A stretch of 64,000 nt of DNA, from the NCBI GenBank assembly GCA_023391375.1, contig JAEWBB010000012.1, positions 62,001-126,000 of the forward strand. The letters run 5' to 3'. The notes below the pieces were generated by a model. It was not told the origin of the DNA and searched no databases. It saw only the letters and a list, made by a program, of their open reading frames with translations. Positions 7,677 through 18,132 of the stretch are shown piece after piece (position 1 is the first letter of the stretch; each line of letters opens with the position of its first letter). Source of the stretch: Pseudomonadota bacterium. Its GTDB lineage: Bacteria; Pseudomonadota; Alphaproteobacteria; Sphingomonadales; Sphingomonadaceae. Position numbers and translations under genes: made by a program.

Positions 7677-9592
7677 TCGAAGTCCTCCAGCCGCCGCGCG
7701 GCACGGCGCGTGGTCCAGGCCCGCCCTGCCAGCGCGATTGCGCCGCCCAGCGCGATCAGGACACCGCCCAACCAGATCAGCGTCACGAACGGTTTCCACC
7801 ACAAGCGCAGCTGCCAGCCACCCTCAGGGCCGGGCCCGCCGAGGACGGCGTAAAGCTGGCCGTTCCAGACGGTTTCGATGGCCGCTTCGGTGGTCGTCGT
7901 CGGCGGCTCGGCGAAGGTGCGGCTCTGCGGCTGCAGCACCGCGACGCCGCCACCCCGGGAGGCGCGTAGCTCGGCCTGCAACGCAGTCCAGTTCGGCCCC
8001 GCGGTCGGCCCGACATCCTTGAACTCGACCAGCCAAGGTCCGACTACGATGTTCTCGCCCGGCTTCGCAAGGGCCAGCTTCTCGACCGTAAACGCACTGT
8101 CGCTCGCGACGCCAATGAGCGCCACCGCAACGCCCAAGTGCGACAAAGCCATTCCCCACGTCGGGAGGGGCGTGCGGCGCAAGGACCGGCCGACGAGCGG
8201 CATCAAGCTCGCGGGAACCAGGCCGACGCCCAGCGCAAGCCCGAGGCGCGCCATCCACCCCATCGCCGGCGCGAGCAAGAAGGTGGCGACCAGCGCGGCG
8301 ACGGCCACCAGCACGCCCGGCATCCACCGGCGCGCGACCGGTTCACGGTCTCGCCGCCATCGCAGTTGCGGGCCGATCATCAGCAGCGCGACCAGCACGA
8401 GCGCAACCGGTCCGGCCACCGCGTTAAAGTAGGGCGGGCCGACCGACAGGCGCGTCCCTGTCGCCGCTTCGGCAACCAGCGGGTACAAAGTCCCGATAAA
8501 GGTCACGCCGAGGATCAGCGCGAGAAGGAGATTGTTCGCCGTCAGCGCGCCCTCCCGGCTGACCGGTTCGAACGGCTTGCCATCCTTCACGCTGGCGATG
8601 CGGGCACCATAGAGTGCCAACGCGCCGCCGATGTAGAGCGAGAGCAGGACCAGCAGCATCGTCCCGCGCCGCGGATCCACGGCGAAGGCATGCACCGACG
8701 TCAGGATGCCCGACCGCACCAGGAACGTGCCGACCATCGACATGGAAAAGGCGACGACGCCGAGCATCATCGTCCAACTCTTCAGCGCGCCGCGGGCGGC
8801 CAGGACGTTAATCGAATGGAGCAGTGCGGTCGCGCCGAGCCACGGCATCAGCGAGGCATTCTCGACCGGGTCCCAGAACCACCATCCGCCCCAGCCGAGC
8901 TCGTAATAGGCCCACCAGCTGCCGGCGGTGATGCCGAGCGTGAGGAAGGTCCACGCCGCGAGCACCCACGGCCGCATCGCCCGCGCGACGGCGGGTCCCA
9001 CTTCCCGCGCCCAAAGTGCCCCGACCGCCAGACTGAACGCCACCGACAGGCCGACATAGCCGATATACAGCGTTGGCGGATGGAAGGTCAGGCCGGGGTC
9101 CTGGAGGAGCGGGTTCAGCCCCTGCCCTTCGGCCGGCGCCGGGTTCAACCTTGCGAACGGGTTGGACGCGAATAGCAGGAAAGCGAAGAAACCAAGCGCG
9201 AGGATCGACTGGGCCGCGAGGGTCGTCCGCAAGGCCGCTTCACCCAAGCGCCGTTCGAACAGCGCCACCGCGCCGCCCGCCAAGGTGAGCACCGTCACCC
9301 ACAGGAGCATCGAGCCCTCATGATTTCCCCACGCGCCCGACCATTTGTAGAGGAACGGCTTCATCGAATGGCTGTTCGACGCGACCAAGGCGACCGAAAG
9401 GTCCGTCCGCGCGAAGACGATCAAAAGGCAGGCAAATGCCACCAAGGCTAGCCCCGCCTGGCCCAGTGCGATCAGGCGCGCCGGGCGAAGCGTGCGCCCG
9501 ATCTCGCCCGCCAAGCCCAGCGAGAGGGCAATCTGGAGCAGCGCGAGCGCGGCCGCCAGCCACAGCGCCGCAAGTCCGGCCTCGGCGATCAC
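7673..9592 (-). CDS. ccmF: CcmF cytochrome c haem lyase subunit
   Basis: A 639-residue multi-pass membrane protein of the haem-handling family. The tryptophan-rich WWD motif (WGGWWFWDPVENASLMPW, about residue 230-250) and the surrounding conserved His residues bind haem; roughly 14 membrane helices are expected. With CcmH and CcmI it attaches haem from holo-CcmE to apocytochrome c. Length is normal (about 640-660). It overlaps ccmE and ccmG by 4 bases each. Confidence 0.96.
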   Translation of the reverse strand: MIAEAGLAALWLAAALALLQIALSLGLAGEIGRTLRPARLIALGQAGLALVAFACLLIVFARTDLSVALVASNSHSMKPFLYKWSGAWGNHEGSMLLWVTVLTLAGGAVALFERRLGEAALRTTLAAQSILALGFFAFLLFASNPFARLNPAPAEGQGLNPLLQDPGLTFHPPTLYIGYVGLSVAFSLAVGALWAREVGPAVARAMRPWVLAAWTFLTLGITAGSWWAYYELGWGGWWFWDPVENASLMPWLGATALLHSINVLAARGALKSWTMMLGVVAFSMSMVGTFLVRSGILTSVHAFAVDPRRGTMLLVLLSLYIGGALALYGARIASVKDGKPFEPVSREGALTANNLLLALILGVTFIGTLYPLVAEAATGTRLSVGPPYFNAVAGPVALVLVALLMIGPQLRWRRDREPVARRWMPGVLVAVAALVATFLLAPAMGWMARLGLALGVGLVPASLMPLVGRSLRRTPLPTWGMALSHLGVAVALIGVASDSAFTVEKLALAKPGENIVVGPWLVEFKDVGPTAGPNWTALQAELRASRGGGVAVLQPQSRTFAEPPTTTTEAAIETVWNGQLYAVLGGPGPEGGWQLRLWWKPFVTLIWLGGVLIALGGAIALAGRAWTTRRAARRLEDFE

Positions 9593-10035
9593 TTCGCGGG
9601 CGCCATGGCGTTGGCCGACGCGCCCTCTTCCATCGCCTTGGCGATCGTGGGCGGCATGTACCGCTCGTCGTGCTTTGCAAGGATAGTGTCGGCTTCGAAC
9701 AACCCGCCAGCCGTCATCCGCCCCTCGGCAACCACGCCGCTGCCTTCGCGGAACAAGTCGGGCAAGATGCCGCGGTAGGACACCGGCACGCTCGCCTTGA
9801 AATCGGTCACGGTGAATTCGACGCGCAATCCGTCAGGCGCGCGGCGCACGCTGCCCTGCTCGACCATCCCGCCAAGCCGCAGCGACCGGTCGACCTGGGA
9901 ATGGACGGCAAGGTCCGACGGCGTCACGAAATAGGCCGCGCGATCCTTCAATCCCCACATCGCCAGAAGCACCGCGCCGACGAGTGCCGCGACCGCAAGC
10001 AGGATGAGGACGAGGCGCTGGTTCTTCGGCTTCAT
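9589..10035 (-). CDS. ccmE: CcmE periplasmic haem chaperone
   Basis: 148 residues with one N-terminal membrane anchor (about 8-28) and a beta-barrel OB fold. The covalent haem-binding His122 is in LAKHDERYMPP, with the conserved Tyr126. It takes haem from CcmC/CcmD and delivers it to CcmF. The short flexible tail after residue 130 is normal. It overlaps ccmD and ccmF. Confidence 0.96.
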   Translation of the reverse strand: MKPKNQRLVLILLAVAALVGAVLLAMWGLKDRAAYFVTPSDLAVHSQVDRSLRLGGMVEQGSVRRAPDGLRVEFTVTDFKASVPVSYRGILPDLFREGSGVVAEGRMTAGGLFEADTILAKHDERYMPPTIAKAMEEGASANAMAPAK

Positions 10036-10163
10036 CGCCGGTCCTTCAGCGCGTCCGCCGCCCGTTCGGCGCGGCGCATCGCCACGGCAGACCAGACGCC
10101 CAGCAACACGCTCGCCCCGATCACGATCGCATAGGCGGCGATGACGAACGGCCAGGGATTCAT
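10032..10163 (-). CDS. ccmD: CcmD haem exporter small subunit
   Basis: A 43-residue protein found by reading the short frame between ccmC and ccmE. It has one membrane helix (about 5-25), then a positively charged tail rich in Arg (VAMRRAERAADALK). Size, position and topology are those of CcmD, which releases holo-CcmE from the CcmABC complex. Start and stop overlap ccmC and ccmE by 4 bases each. Confidence 0.88.
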   Translation of the reverse strand: MNPWPFVIAAYAIVIGASVLLGVWSAVAMRRAERAADALKDRR

Positions 10164-10876
10164 GCCTCGCCCTTCCGGCGCAGACGCATTTCCACGCGCG
10201 TCTGCGCGAGCTCGGTCCGCATGCGCATCAGCGTCAGCGCGACGAAAAAGGCGGTAAAACCGACCATCGTCAGCGGAAGCGGCCACAGCAGTTCGGGCGC
10301 GATCGACGATCCGCCGAAGGTAATCGATTGTCCCTGGTGAAGGGTCCGCCACCACAGGACCGAATAATGGATCACCGGCAGGTTCACCGCGCCGATCAGG
10401 CCGAAGATCGCCGCGATGCGGCCTTCCCCGCCCCGTTCGCGGTCCGCCGACGCCAGGGCGATGTAGCCGAGATAGAGGAAGAACAGGATCAACATCGATG
10501 TCAGACGCCCGTCCCACTCCCACCACGTTCCCCAGGTCGGACGCCCCCAGATCGAGCCGGTGGCGAGGCAGAGCGCGGCGAACAACGCACCGGGCACCGC
10601 CATGGCGCGTCCGGCGACGGCGGCCAGCGGATGGCGCCAGACGATCTGACTGATGGCGGCGGCGGCAATGCCCGCCCAACCCGCCATGCCGAGCCAGGCC
10701 GACGGAACATGGATGTAGAGAATGCGGACCGTTTCGCCCTGGAGATAGTCCGGCGGCGTAATGAACAGGCCGGCGAACATCCCCGCACCGGCCAGCAGGA
10801 TGCCGAGCGCCAACAACCACGCCGTGGCGGGGCGGGCGATCCTGAGGAAACGGGCGGGATTGGCGAAGCGGTGCAT
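10160..10876 (-). CDS. ccmC: CcmC haem transporter/ligase to CcmE
   Basis: 238 residues with six membrane helices. The WWD-type motif (WGRPTWGTWWEWD, about 133-145) is flanked by conserved His residues (IHVPSAW near 60 and VIHYSVLWW near 190). CcmC loads haem onto CcmE. First gene of the ccmCDEFGHI run. The usual ccmA and ccmB ABC-transporter genes are not in front of it; the next gene upstream is an amino-acid dehydrogenase, so they must be elsewhere. Confidence 0.95.
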   Translation of the reverse strand: MHRFANPARFLRIARPATAWLLALGILLAGAGMFAGLFITPPDYLQGETVRILYIHVPSAWLGMAGWAGIAAAAISQIVWRHPLAAVAGRAMAVPGALFAALCLATGSIWGRPTWGTWWEWDGRLTSMLILFFLYLGYIALASADRERGGEGRIAAIFGLIGAVNLPVIHYSVLWWRTLHQGQSITFGGSSIAPELLWPLPLTMVGFTAFFVALTLMRMRTELAQTRVEMRLRRKGEA

Positions 10877-10927
10877 CGGACAACAAGCGCCCTAGCCCAG
10901 CCCTGCCGCCGCTTCAATTGAGCCGTT

Positions 10928-11974
10928 TCAGCGCCCGATCAGGCGCTGCGCCATAGCATCGGCGACCTCGGCCGGATTGCGGCCGGTCGCGGCACTGTCG
11001 GCCCAGATCTGCTCGAGCCGGACAGGGATCGCCTCGATCCGTTCGCGCACCAGGGAGTAGTCGCCATCGCCGAGATACTCAGTCGAGACGTTGATGATTC
11101 CACCGGCGTTAATGACATAGTCGGGCGCGTAAAGGATTCCGCGCTGGTGGATGCGCTGCCCGTCCTGCGGCGTGGCCAGCTGATTGTTCGCGCCGCCGGC
11201 GACGACCGGCGTGTTGAGCTTCGCGATCACTTCTTCCGTCAGGATCGCGCCCAGCGCGCAGGGGCTGACGACATCCGCTTCAAGAAACAGCACGTCGGCC
11301 GGGTCGACAACGGTCGCACCGGTCTCGGCCGCGAGCGCCCGCACGCGGTCGGCCGCCACGTCGGCGATCGACAGCTTTGCACCTTCCTTCGCCGCGAGCC
11401 GCGCAACGCCGCCGGCCACGCTGCCCGCGCCCTGGATGGCGAGGTGAAGCCCTTCGAGCGTGTTCTTGCCCAGCGCGCGCTTGACGGCGGCCTTGATGCC
11501 GAGGAACACGCCGAGCGAGGTGTGCGGGCCCGGATCGCCGCCGACATTGCCGCCTTCGACCGGAAGACCTGCGACGAACTTGGTCTGGCTGGCGATCGTG
11601 ATCATGTCGTCGACCGACATGCCGACGTCTTCGGCCGTCACATATTTTCCGCCGAGCGAATCAACCGCGCGGCCGAACGCTTCGACCATCGCCTTGGTCT
11701 TGGTCTTGTCCTTGTCGGCCAGGACAACCGCCTTTCCGCCGCCCAGCGGGAGACCGGCCATCGCGTTCTTGTAGCTCATCCCCCGCGAAAGGCGCAGTGC
11801 ATCGGTCAGCGCTTCGGCATCGTCGGCATAGTGCCAGAATCGCGTGCCGCCCGCCGCCGGGCCGAGGTGGGTCGAATGCATAGCAATGATCGCCCGCAGG
11901 CCCGACGCCTCGTCGGTGACGAAATGCAGCGCTTCGTGCGCGTCGAAATCGGGGAAGCCCCACGGGGTTTTCAT
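10928..11974 (-). CDS. Leucine/branched-chain amino acid dehydrogenase (Glu/Leu/Phe/Val family)
   Basis: 348 residues from the ATG at 11974; a longer frame runs through tRNA-His and is not real. The catalytic lysines are in MSYKN (Lys69) and LGGGKAVV (Lys81), matching leucine dehydrogenase. The NAD-binding motif is GAGSVAGGVA and the C-terminal VAGGANNQLA and NAGGIINV stretches are typical. It oxidatively deaminates branched-chain amino acids to 2-oxoacids with NAD+. Leucine versus valine preference cannot be settled from sequence. It lies 31 bases after tRNA-His, in the same direction. Confidence 0.9.
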   Translation of the reverse strand: MKTPWGFPDFDAHEALHFVTDEASGLRAIIAMHSTHLGPAAGGTRFWHYADDAEALTDALRLSRGMSYKNAMAGLPLGGGKAVVLADKDKTKTKAMVEAFGRAVDSLGGKYVTAEDVGMSVDDMITIASQTKFVAGLPVEGGNVGGDPGPHTSLGVFLGIKAAVKRALGKNTLEGLHLAIQGAGSVAGGVARLAAKEGAKLSIADVAADRVRALAAETGATVVDPADVLFLEADVVSPCALGAILTEEVIAKLNTPVVAGGANNQLATPQDGQRIHQRGILYAPDYVINAGGIINVSTEYLGDGDYSLVRERIEAIPVRLEQIWADSAATGRNPAEVADAMAQRLIGR

Positions 11975-12005
11975 GATCGCTATCTGCCTGTCTTTACAGG
12001 AAAAA

Positions 12006-12083
12006 TGGGGCGATCGACGGGACTTGAACCCGCGACCCCCGGTACCACAAACCGGTGCTCTAACCAACTGAGCTACGATCGCC
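12006..12083 (-). tRNA. tRNA-His (GTG)
   Basis: Minus-strand cloverleaf beginning GGCGATCG and ending CGATCGCC plus encoded CCA. The 8-base acceptor includes the extra G-1 paired with C73, the hallmark of tRNA-His, encoded here in the gene. Anticodon loop TTGTGGT gives GTG. Confidence 0.95.
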
Positions 12084-12429
12084 ATGATGCGCCCGCGGAA
12101 GGGCGCGGCGCTCCTTTGGCGAAGACGCGCGCACTTTGCAACCGTTTCGCCGAGGCCGGAAGTCCTTACGTCGACAAAACTATTTCCAATCAATGACCAA
12201 GCGGCTAGACGCGCCGCGATCACAAGGGGGATCGATCCGGTCGTCGCGCCGTTCCTGCGAGACACTGGTTAGCCAAATGGGGATTTGGCGGACGCTGACG
12301 GCGCGCTTCGGCGCGCAACTGGCGTCTGAAAAACTGGTTAATGAATTGTGTTGCTAACACATGGCTAATCGCTCTTGCGCTCAGCTCTCAAGGCGCGCAC
12401 GATAAGCCGCTAGAAGAAGTGGGTTTTGG
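12084..12429. other. Intergenic region upstream of the Crp/Fnr gene, with inverted repeats
   Basis: This 346-base spacer holds no convincing gene. It contains three self-complementary elements: GCCAAAT-GGGG-ATTTGGC (12272-12289), a GCGCGC-TTCG-GCGCGC hairpin with a stable tetraloop (12301-12316), and TGTGTT-GCT-AACACA (12347-12361, listed separately). None is followed by a T run, so they do not look like terminators. The first two could fold in a 5' leader RNA. Confidence 0.5.
12347..12361. promoter_or_regulatory. Perfect palindrome TGTGTT-N3-AACACA, possible operator
   Basis: A 6-3-6 perfect inverted repeat, 68 bases before the ATG of the Crp/Fnr-type gene, in an otherwise plain leader. Its size and position fit a dimeric repressor or an autoregulatory site. 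It does not match the Fnr (TTGAT-N4-ATCAA) or Crp (TGTGA-N6-TCACA) consensus exactly. Confidence 0.4.
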
Positions 12430-13137
12430 ATGATTGATCGTATGCGTCAGTTGGATGCGGCCTCGCTCGAAGAAACGCTTGTCGAACGCGGTCTCGACCG
12501 CAAGTTCGCCCGCCTCCTGACAGAAATGCCGCACCGCGTCGTCACGGTCGAACCGCGCCGCGTCTTCCGCGACATCGGGGTCGATCGCAACGAAGTCATG
12601 TTCGTGAAATCCGGCCTGGTCAGCAAGTTCAAGACCGACAGCGCCGGCCGCCGCCAGATCGTGGCGCTGCGCTTCCCGGGCGAAGGCATCCTGCCCCGCG
12701 AAGGGTCGACCGATTACGGCGTGCAAGCCATCGTCAAAAGCGAAGTCATGGTCGGCCGCGAAGAAGATTTTGACCCGATCGTCGAAGCCCATCCCGAGCT
12801 GTCGCGCTTCTTCCTCAAGCTGATGCAGCGCCACCAGGCGATCGGCTACGAATGGCTGGTCAACTGCGGCCGCCGCGATTCCATCGCCCGCGTGGCCCAC
12901 CTGTTGTGCGAGACGGTCGAACGCGCAGGTCTCGACGCCGGCAAGGATTCGCTCACCAACCCCTTCACGCAGCAGCAGATCGCCGACATCACCGGCCAGA
13001 CGTCGGTGAACGTCAACCGCGTGTTCGCCGACCTGGAGCGCCAGGGCCTGATCAGCCGCCATGGCCGCCAGATTCGCTTCAACGATTTCGAGGAGCTGCG
13101 CCGCGTCGCCAGCTTCCAGCCCGGCTACCTGCAGTAG
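12430..13137 (+). CDS. Crp/Fnr family transcriptional regulator
   Basis: 235 residues. An N-terminal cyclic-nucleotide-binding-like beta-roll (about 25-125) is followed by a long dimer helix and a C-terminal winged HTH with FTQQQIADITGQTSVNVNRV as the recognition region (about 180-205). The N-terminus lacks the cysteine cluster of Fnr, and the only obvious Cys residues are in the helix/HTH part (LVNCGRRD, HLLCETVE), so an oxygen-sensing 4Fe-4S cluster is not supported. The signal bound is unknown. It is a single-gene unit with a palindrome upstream and a strong terminator behind it. Confidence 0.88.
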   Translation: MIDRMRQLDAASLEETLVERGLDRKFARLLTEMPHRVVTVEPRRVFRDIGVDRNEVMFVKSGLVSKFKTDSAGRRQIVALRFPGEGILPREGSTDYGVQAIVKSEVMVGREEDFDPIVEAHPELSRFFLKLMQRHQAIGYEWLVNCGRRDSIARVAHLLCETVERAGLDAGKDSLTNPFTQQQIADITGQTSVNVNRVFADLERQGLISRHGRQIRFNDFEELRRVASFQPGYLQ

Positions 13138-13152
13138 GTCACTGCCGATACG

Positions 13153-13192
13153 AAAAAGGCCGCGCTCCCGACTTGGGAAGCGCGGCCTTTTT
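13153..13192 (+). terminator. Rho-independent terminator, works in both directions
   Basis: AAAAAGGCCGCGCT is complemented by AGCGCGGCCTTTTT across an 11-base loop. The T run on each strand lets it end the Crp/Fnr transcript and any minus-strand transcript leaving tRNA-Val. Confidence 0.88.
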
Positions 13193-13205
13193 CATGTCCG
13201 AAGCA

Positions 13206-13280
13206 TGGTGGGCGCGACAGGGATTGAACCTGTGACCCCACCCGTGTGAAGGGTGTGCTCTACCGCTGAGCTACGCGCCC
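13206..13280 (-). tRNA. tRNA-Val (CAC)
   Basis: Minus-strand cloverleaf from GGGCGCG to encoded CCA. Anticodon loop TTCACAC between CACCC and GGGTG gives CAC, reading GUG. T arm CAGGTTCAATCCCTG is intact. Confidence 0.93.
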
Positions 13281-13329
13281 ATGCCATTCGGTCGGCGGCT
13301 GTTAGGCGAGCCGCCTTCGGCTGTCCAGC

Positions 13330-13602
13330 CTATTGGACGGCGTCTTTCAACAATTTGCCGGGACGGAATTTCGGCTGCGAGGAGGCCGCGATCTGCATCG
13401 GCTCGCCGGTCCGCGGATTGCGGCCGGTCGAGGCCTTGCGGCGCGTAACCGAGAAGTTGCCGAACCCGACCAGCCTCACCTCGTCGCCGCGCTTCAGCGT
13501 CGCGGTGACGATCTCGAGCATCGTTTCGACGGCCTTGCTCGCATCACCACGCGACAGGCCGGAGCGATCCGCAACCTGGCCGATCAGTTCCTGCTTGTTC
13601 AT
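13330..13602 (-). CDS. hup: HU family DNA-binding protein
   Basis: 90 residues, the normal HU length, from the ATG at 13602. That ATG has AAGGAGGT seven bases upstream; an in-frame GTG three codons earlier would overlap this ribosome-binding site. It opens MNKQELIGQVADRSGLSRGD, and the DNA-wrapping beta arm includes VRLVGFGNFSVTRRKAS and GRNPRTGEPMQIAAS. It is a homodimeric nucleoid protein. It lies downstream of lon, the usual alphaproteobacterial order. Confidence 0.96.
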   Translation of the reverse strand: MNKQELIGQVADRSGLSRGDASKAVETMLEIVTATLKRGDEVRLVGFGNFSVTRRKASTGRNPRTGEPMQIAASSQPKFRPGKLLKDAVQ

Positions 13603-13661
13603 CGATCGCACCTCCTTGAACGCCGAAAGGCGCTTGATCCGGCGACTCCTGCCGTCGGGAA

Positions 13662-13686
13662 GGCGTCCCTAAAACAAAGGGACGCC
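13662..13686 (-). repeat. Inverted repeat between lon and hup
   Basis: GGCGTCCCT and AGGGACGCC form a perfect 9-base stem around a 7-base loop. On the minus strand it is followed only by TTCCC, so it is at best a weak terminator or an mRNA 3'-end stabiliser for lon. Confidence 0.5.
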
Positions 13687-13701
13687 CGTGTGTCAAAGCC
13701 C

Positions 13702-16119
<2,418 letters not shown>

Positions 16120-16149
16120 ATGGGCGCGCCGGTCAGGGCGCGCAATGCA

Positions 16150-16650
16150 TCAGGCAAATGCGTTGGGCACCGCGGCAATGAAGTTCTGCGCGGCATGAAT
16201 CGCCAGCGCCATCCCGTAAGCCGCCCAGACCGATCGCTGCCGCCATGTCAGGTAGGCAAGCGAGAAAAGAGTAAAGGGCCACCAGATGACCAGGCCCCAC
16301 GTCGGGGCCGCGCTGCTATGTGCCAGCCCCCACCCCGCCGCGCACAGCAAGACCGCGGTCCACGGCGACACCAGGCGACGCAGGGTTTCCAGAACGACCG
16401 CCAAAATGGCCGTCTCGACGACCGGCGCGAACACCGCCACCGCAAACAGGAACAGCCAGCCCGACACAGGAAATTGCGGACCTTCGGCCGCCGGGAAGAG
16501 CGCATTGGCGGCCGCGGACAGGGCGATAGCGCCGGCCAGGCTTAAAATGACGGCCGTTGCCGCGTAGACGGCCGGCCGCCGCGGCACGAAAAGAAGGCGG
16601 GGCAGGAAGGCGACAGGCCGCGGGACGGCCAGCACTTTCACCAGGTCCAC
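16150..16650 (-). CDS. CPBP-family-like intramembrane protein
   Basis: 166 residues with about four to five membrane segments. It shows an eroded version of the three CPBP/Abi (Rce1-like) intramembrane protease motifs: VVETAIL where E-E-x-x-x-R is expected, WGLAHSS for the second (F/W-x-x-x-H), and HAAQN for the third (H-x-x-x-N). Only one of the paired glutamates is seen, so proteolytic activity is doubtful. It is placed directly between clpX (20 bases or fewer away, same strand) and lon, a setting that suggests a membrane-protein quality-control role. That is inference. Confidence 0.7.
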   Translation of the reverse strand: MDLVKVLAVPRPVAFLPRLLFVPRRPAVYAATAVILSLAGAIALSAAANALFPAAEGPQFPVSGWLFLFAVAVFAPVVETAILAVVLETLRRLVSPWTAVLLCAAGWGLAHSSAAPTWGLVIWWPFTLFSLAYLTWRQRSVWAAYGMALAIHAAQNFIAAVPNAFA

Positions 16651-17931
16651 TTAGGCGGCGTCGCCCGCGGTGGCCGACGCGTCCTTGGCCTTCTTGCCAT
16701 AGACACGGACCGGCTCCTTGGTGCCGGCAACCACTTCATGGTCGATATGCACCTCGTCGACGCCGTCCATCGACGGAAGGTCGAACATGGTGTCGAGCAG
16801 GATACCCTCGAGGATCGAGCGCAGGCCGCGCGCGCCGGTCTTGCGCTCGATCGCCTTCTTGGCGATGGCGTGGAGCGCCTCGTCGGTGAAGACCAGCTCC
16901 ACGTCCTCCATGTCGAACAGCTTCTGGTACTGCTTGACCAAAGCGTTCTTCGGCTCGACCAGGATCTCCACCAGTGCCACCTCGTCGAGGTCCTCGAGCG
17001 TGGCGATCACCGGCATACGGCCGATGAATTCCGGAATGAGGCCGAACTTCATCAGGTCTTCCGGCTCGGTGCTCTTGAGCACCTGACCCGTGCGCTTGTC
17101 TTCCGGCGCGGCGACGTGGGCGCCGAAGCCGATCGACTTGCCCTGCAGGCGGTCGCCGATGATCTTTTCGAGGCCGGCGAAGGCGCCGCCGCAGATGAAC
17201 AGGATATTGGTCGTGTCGACCTGCAGGAATTCCTGCTGCGGATGCTTGCGGCCGCCTTGCGGCGGGACGGAGGCGGTAGTCCCTTCCATCAGCTTCAGCA
17301 GCGCCTGCTGGACGCCCTCGCCCGACACGTCGCGGGTGATCGAGGGATTGTCCGACTTGCGCGAAATCTTGTCGATTTCGTCGATGTAGACGATTCCGCG
17401 CTGGGCCTTTTCGACGTTGTAGTCGCTGGCCTGCAGAAGCTTGAGGATGATGTTCTCGACGTCCTCACCGACGTAGCCGGCTTCGGTCAGCGTGGTCGCG
17501 TCGGCCATCGTGAACGGCACGTCGAGGATGCGCGCCAGGGTCTGGGCGAGCAGCGTCTTGCCGCAACCGGTCGGACCGATCAGCAGGATGTTCGACTTGG
17601 CCAGCTCGACGTCGGCCCCGCCCTTCTGGCCATGGTTGAGGCGCTTGTAGTGGTTGTGAACCGCGACCGAGAGCACGCGCTTGGCGCGGGCCTGGCCGAT
17701 CACATAATCGTCCAGCACCTTGTTGATTTCCGACGGGGTCGGCACGCCGTCGCGGGTCTTGACCAGCGCCGACTTGGTTTCCTCCCGGATGATGTCGTTG
17801 CACAGCTCGACGCATTCATCGCAGATGAAGACGGTCGGGCCGGCGATGAGCTTCCTCACCTCGTGCTGCGACTTGCCGCAGAAGCTGCAGTAAAGCGTGC
17901 TCTTGCTGTCGCCGCCGGAAAGCTTGGTCAT
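16651..17931 (-). CDS. clpX: ATP-dependent unfoldase ClpX
   Basis: 426 residues. The N-terminal zinc-binding domain has Cys15, Cys18, Cys37 and Cys40. The AAA+ domain has Walker A GPTGCGKT and Walker B IVYIDEIDK, and the IGFGAHVAAP loop (IGF contact with ClpP is partly represented by QGKSIGFG). It unfolds substrates and feeds them to ClpP. GAGAGGAATTT before the ATG is a good ribosome-binding site. clpP itself is about 6.7 kb away on the same strand, not directly upstream as in many relatives. Confidence 0.97.
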   Translation of the reverse strand: MTKLSGGDSKSTLYCSFCGKSQHEVRKLIAGPTVFICDECVELCNDIIREETKSALVKTRDGVPTPSEINKVLDDYVIGQARAKRVLSVAVHNHYKRLNHGQKGGADVELAKSNILLIGPTGCGKTLLAQTLARILDVPFTMADATTLTEAGYVGEDVENIILKLLQASDYNVEKAQRGIVYIDEIDKISRKSDNPSITRDVSGEGVQQALLKLMEGTTASVPPQGGRKHPQQEFLQVDTTNILFICGGAFAGLEKIIGDRLQGKSIGFGAHVAAPEDKRTGQVLKSTEPEDLMKFGLIPEFIGRMPVIATLEDLDEVALVEILVEPKNALVKQYQKLFDMEDVELVFTDEALHAIAKKAIERKTGARGLRSILEGILLDTMFDLPSMDGVDEVHIDHEVVAGTKEPVRVYGKKAKDASATAGDAA

Positions 17932-17974
17932 AAATTCCTCTCAAGGAGCCGCCGAAGCGGCCATCCGCGAAGCC

Positions 17975-18003
17975 ATGCTAGCTTCGCTTTCTCGCACATT
18001 CAA
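17975..18003 (-). promoter_or_regulatory. Promoter for clpX
   Basis: On the minus strand TTGAAT (18003-17998), 17 bases, then TAGCAT (17980-17975), about 45 bases before the clpX ATG. Having its own promoter fits the separation of clpX from clpP. Confidence 0.55.
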
Positions 18004-18132
18004 ACTGTTAGAGGGGTTAACGCGCTCCCGCGCCCCGATGCATTGTCCCGATATGGGCATGGTTCATCGCACCGGCAAGTCCGCCGTGCGTGGTAGACGG
18101 ATGATTAACGCTATTCGCTCATAAGCGACTGC

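Noticed and set aside
11975..12265. N-terminal extension of the leucine-type dehydrogenase through tRNA-His
   Set aside because: The extension lies over a complete tRNA gene; the ATG at 11974 gives the normal family N-terminus.
13662..13686. Strong terminator between lon and hup
   Set aside because: The hairpin is perfect but lacks a T run on the minus strand, so it is listed only as an inverted repeat.
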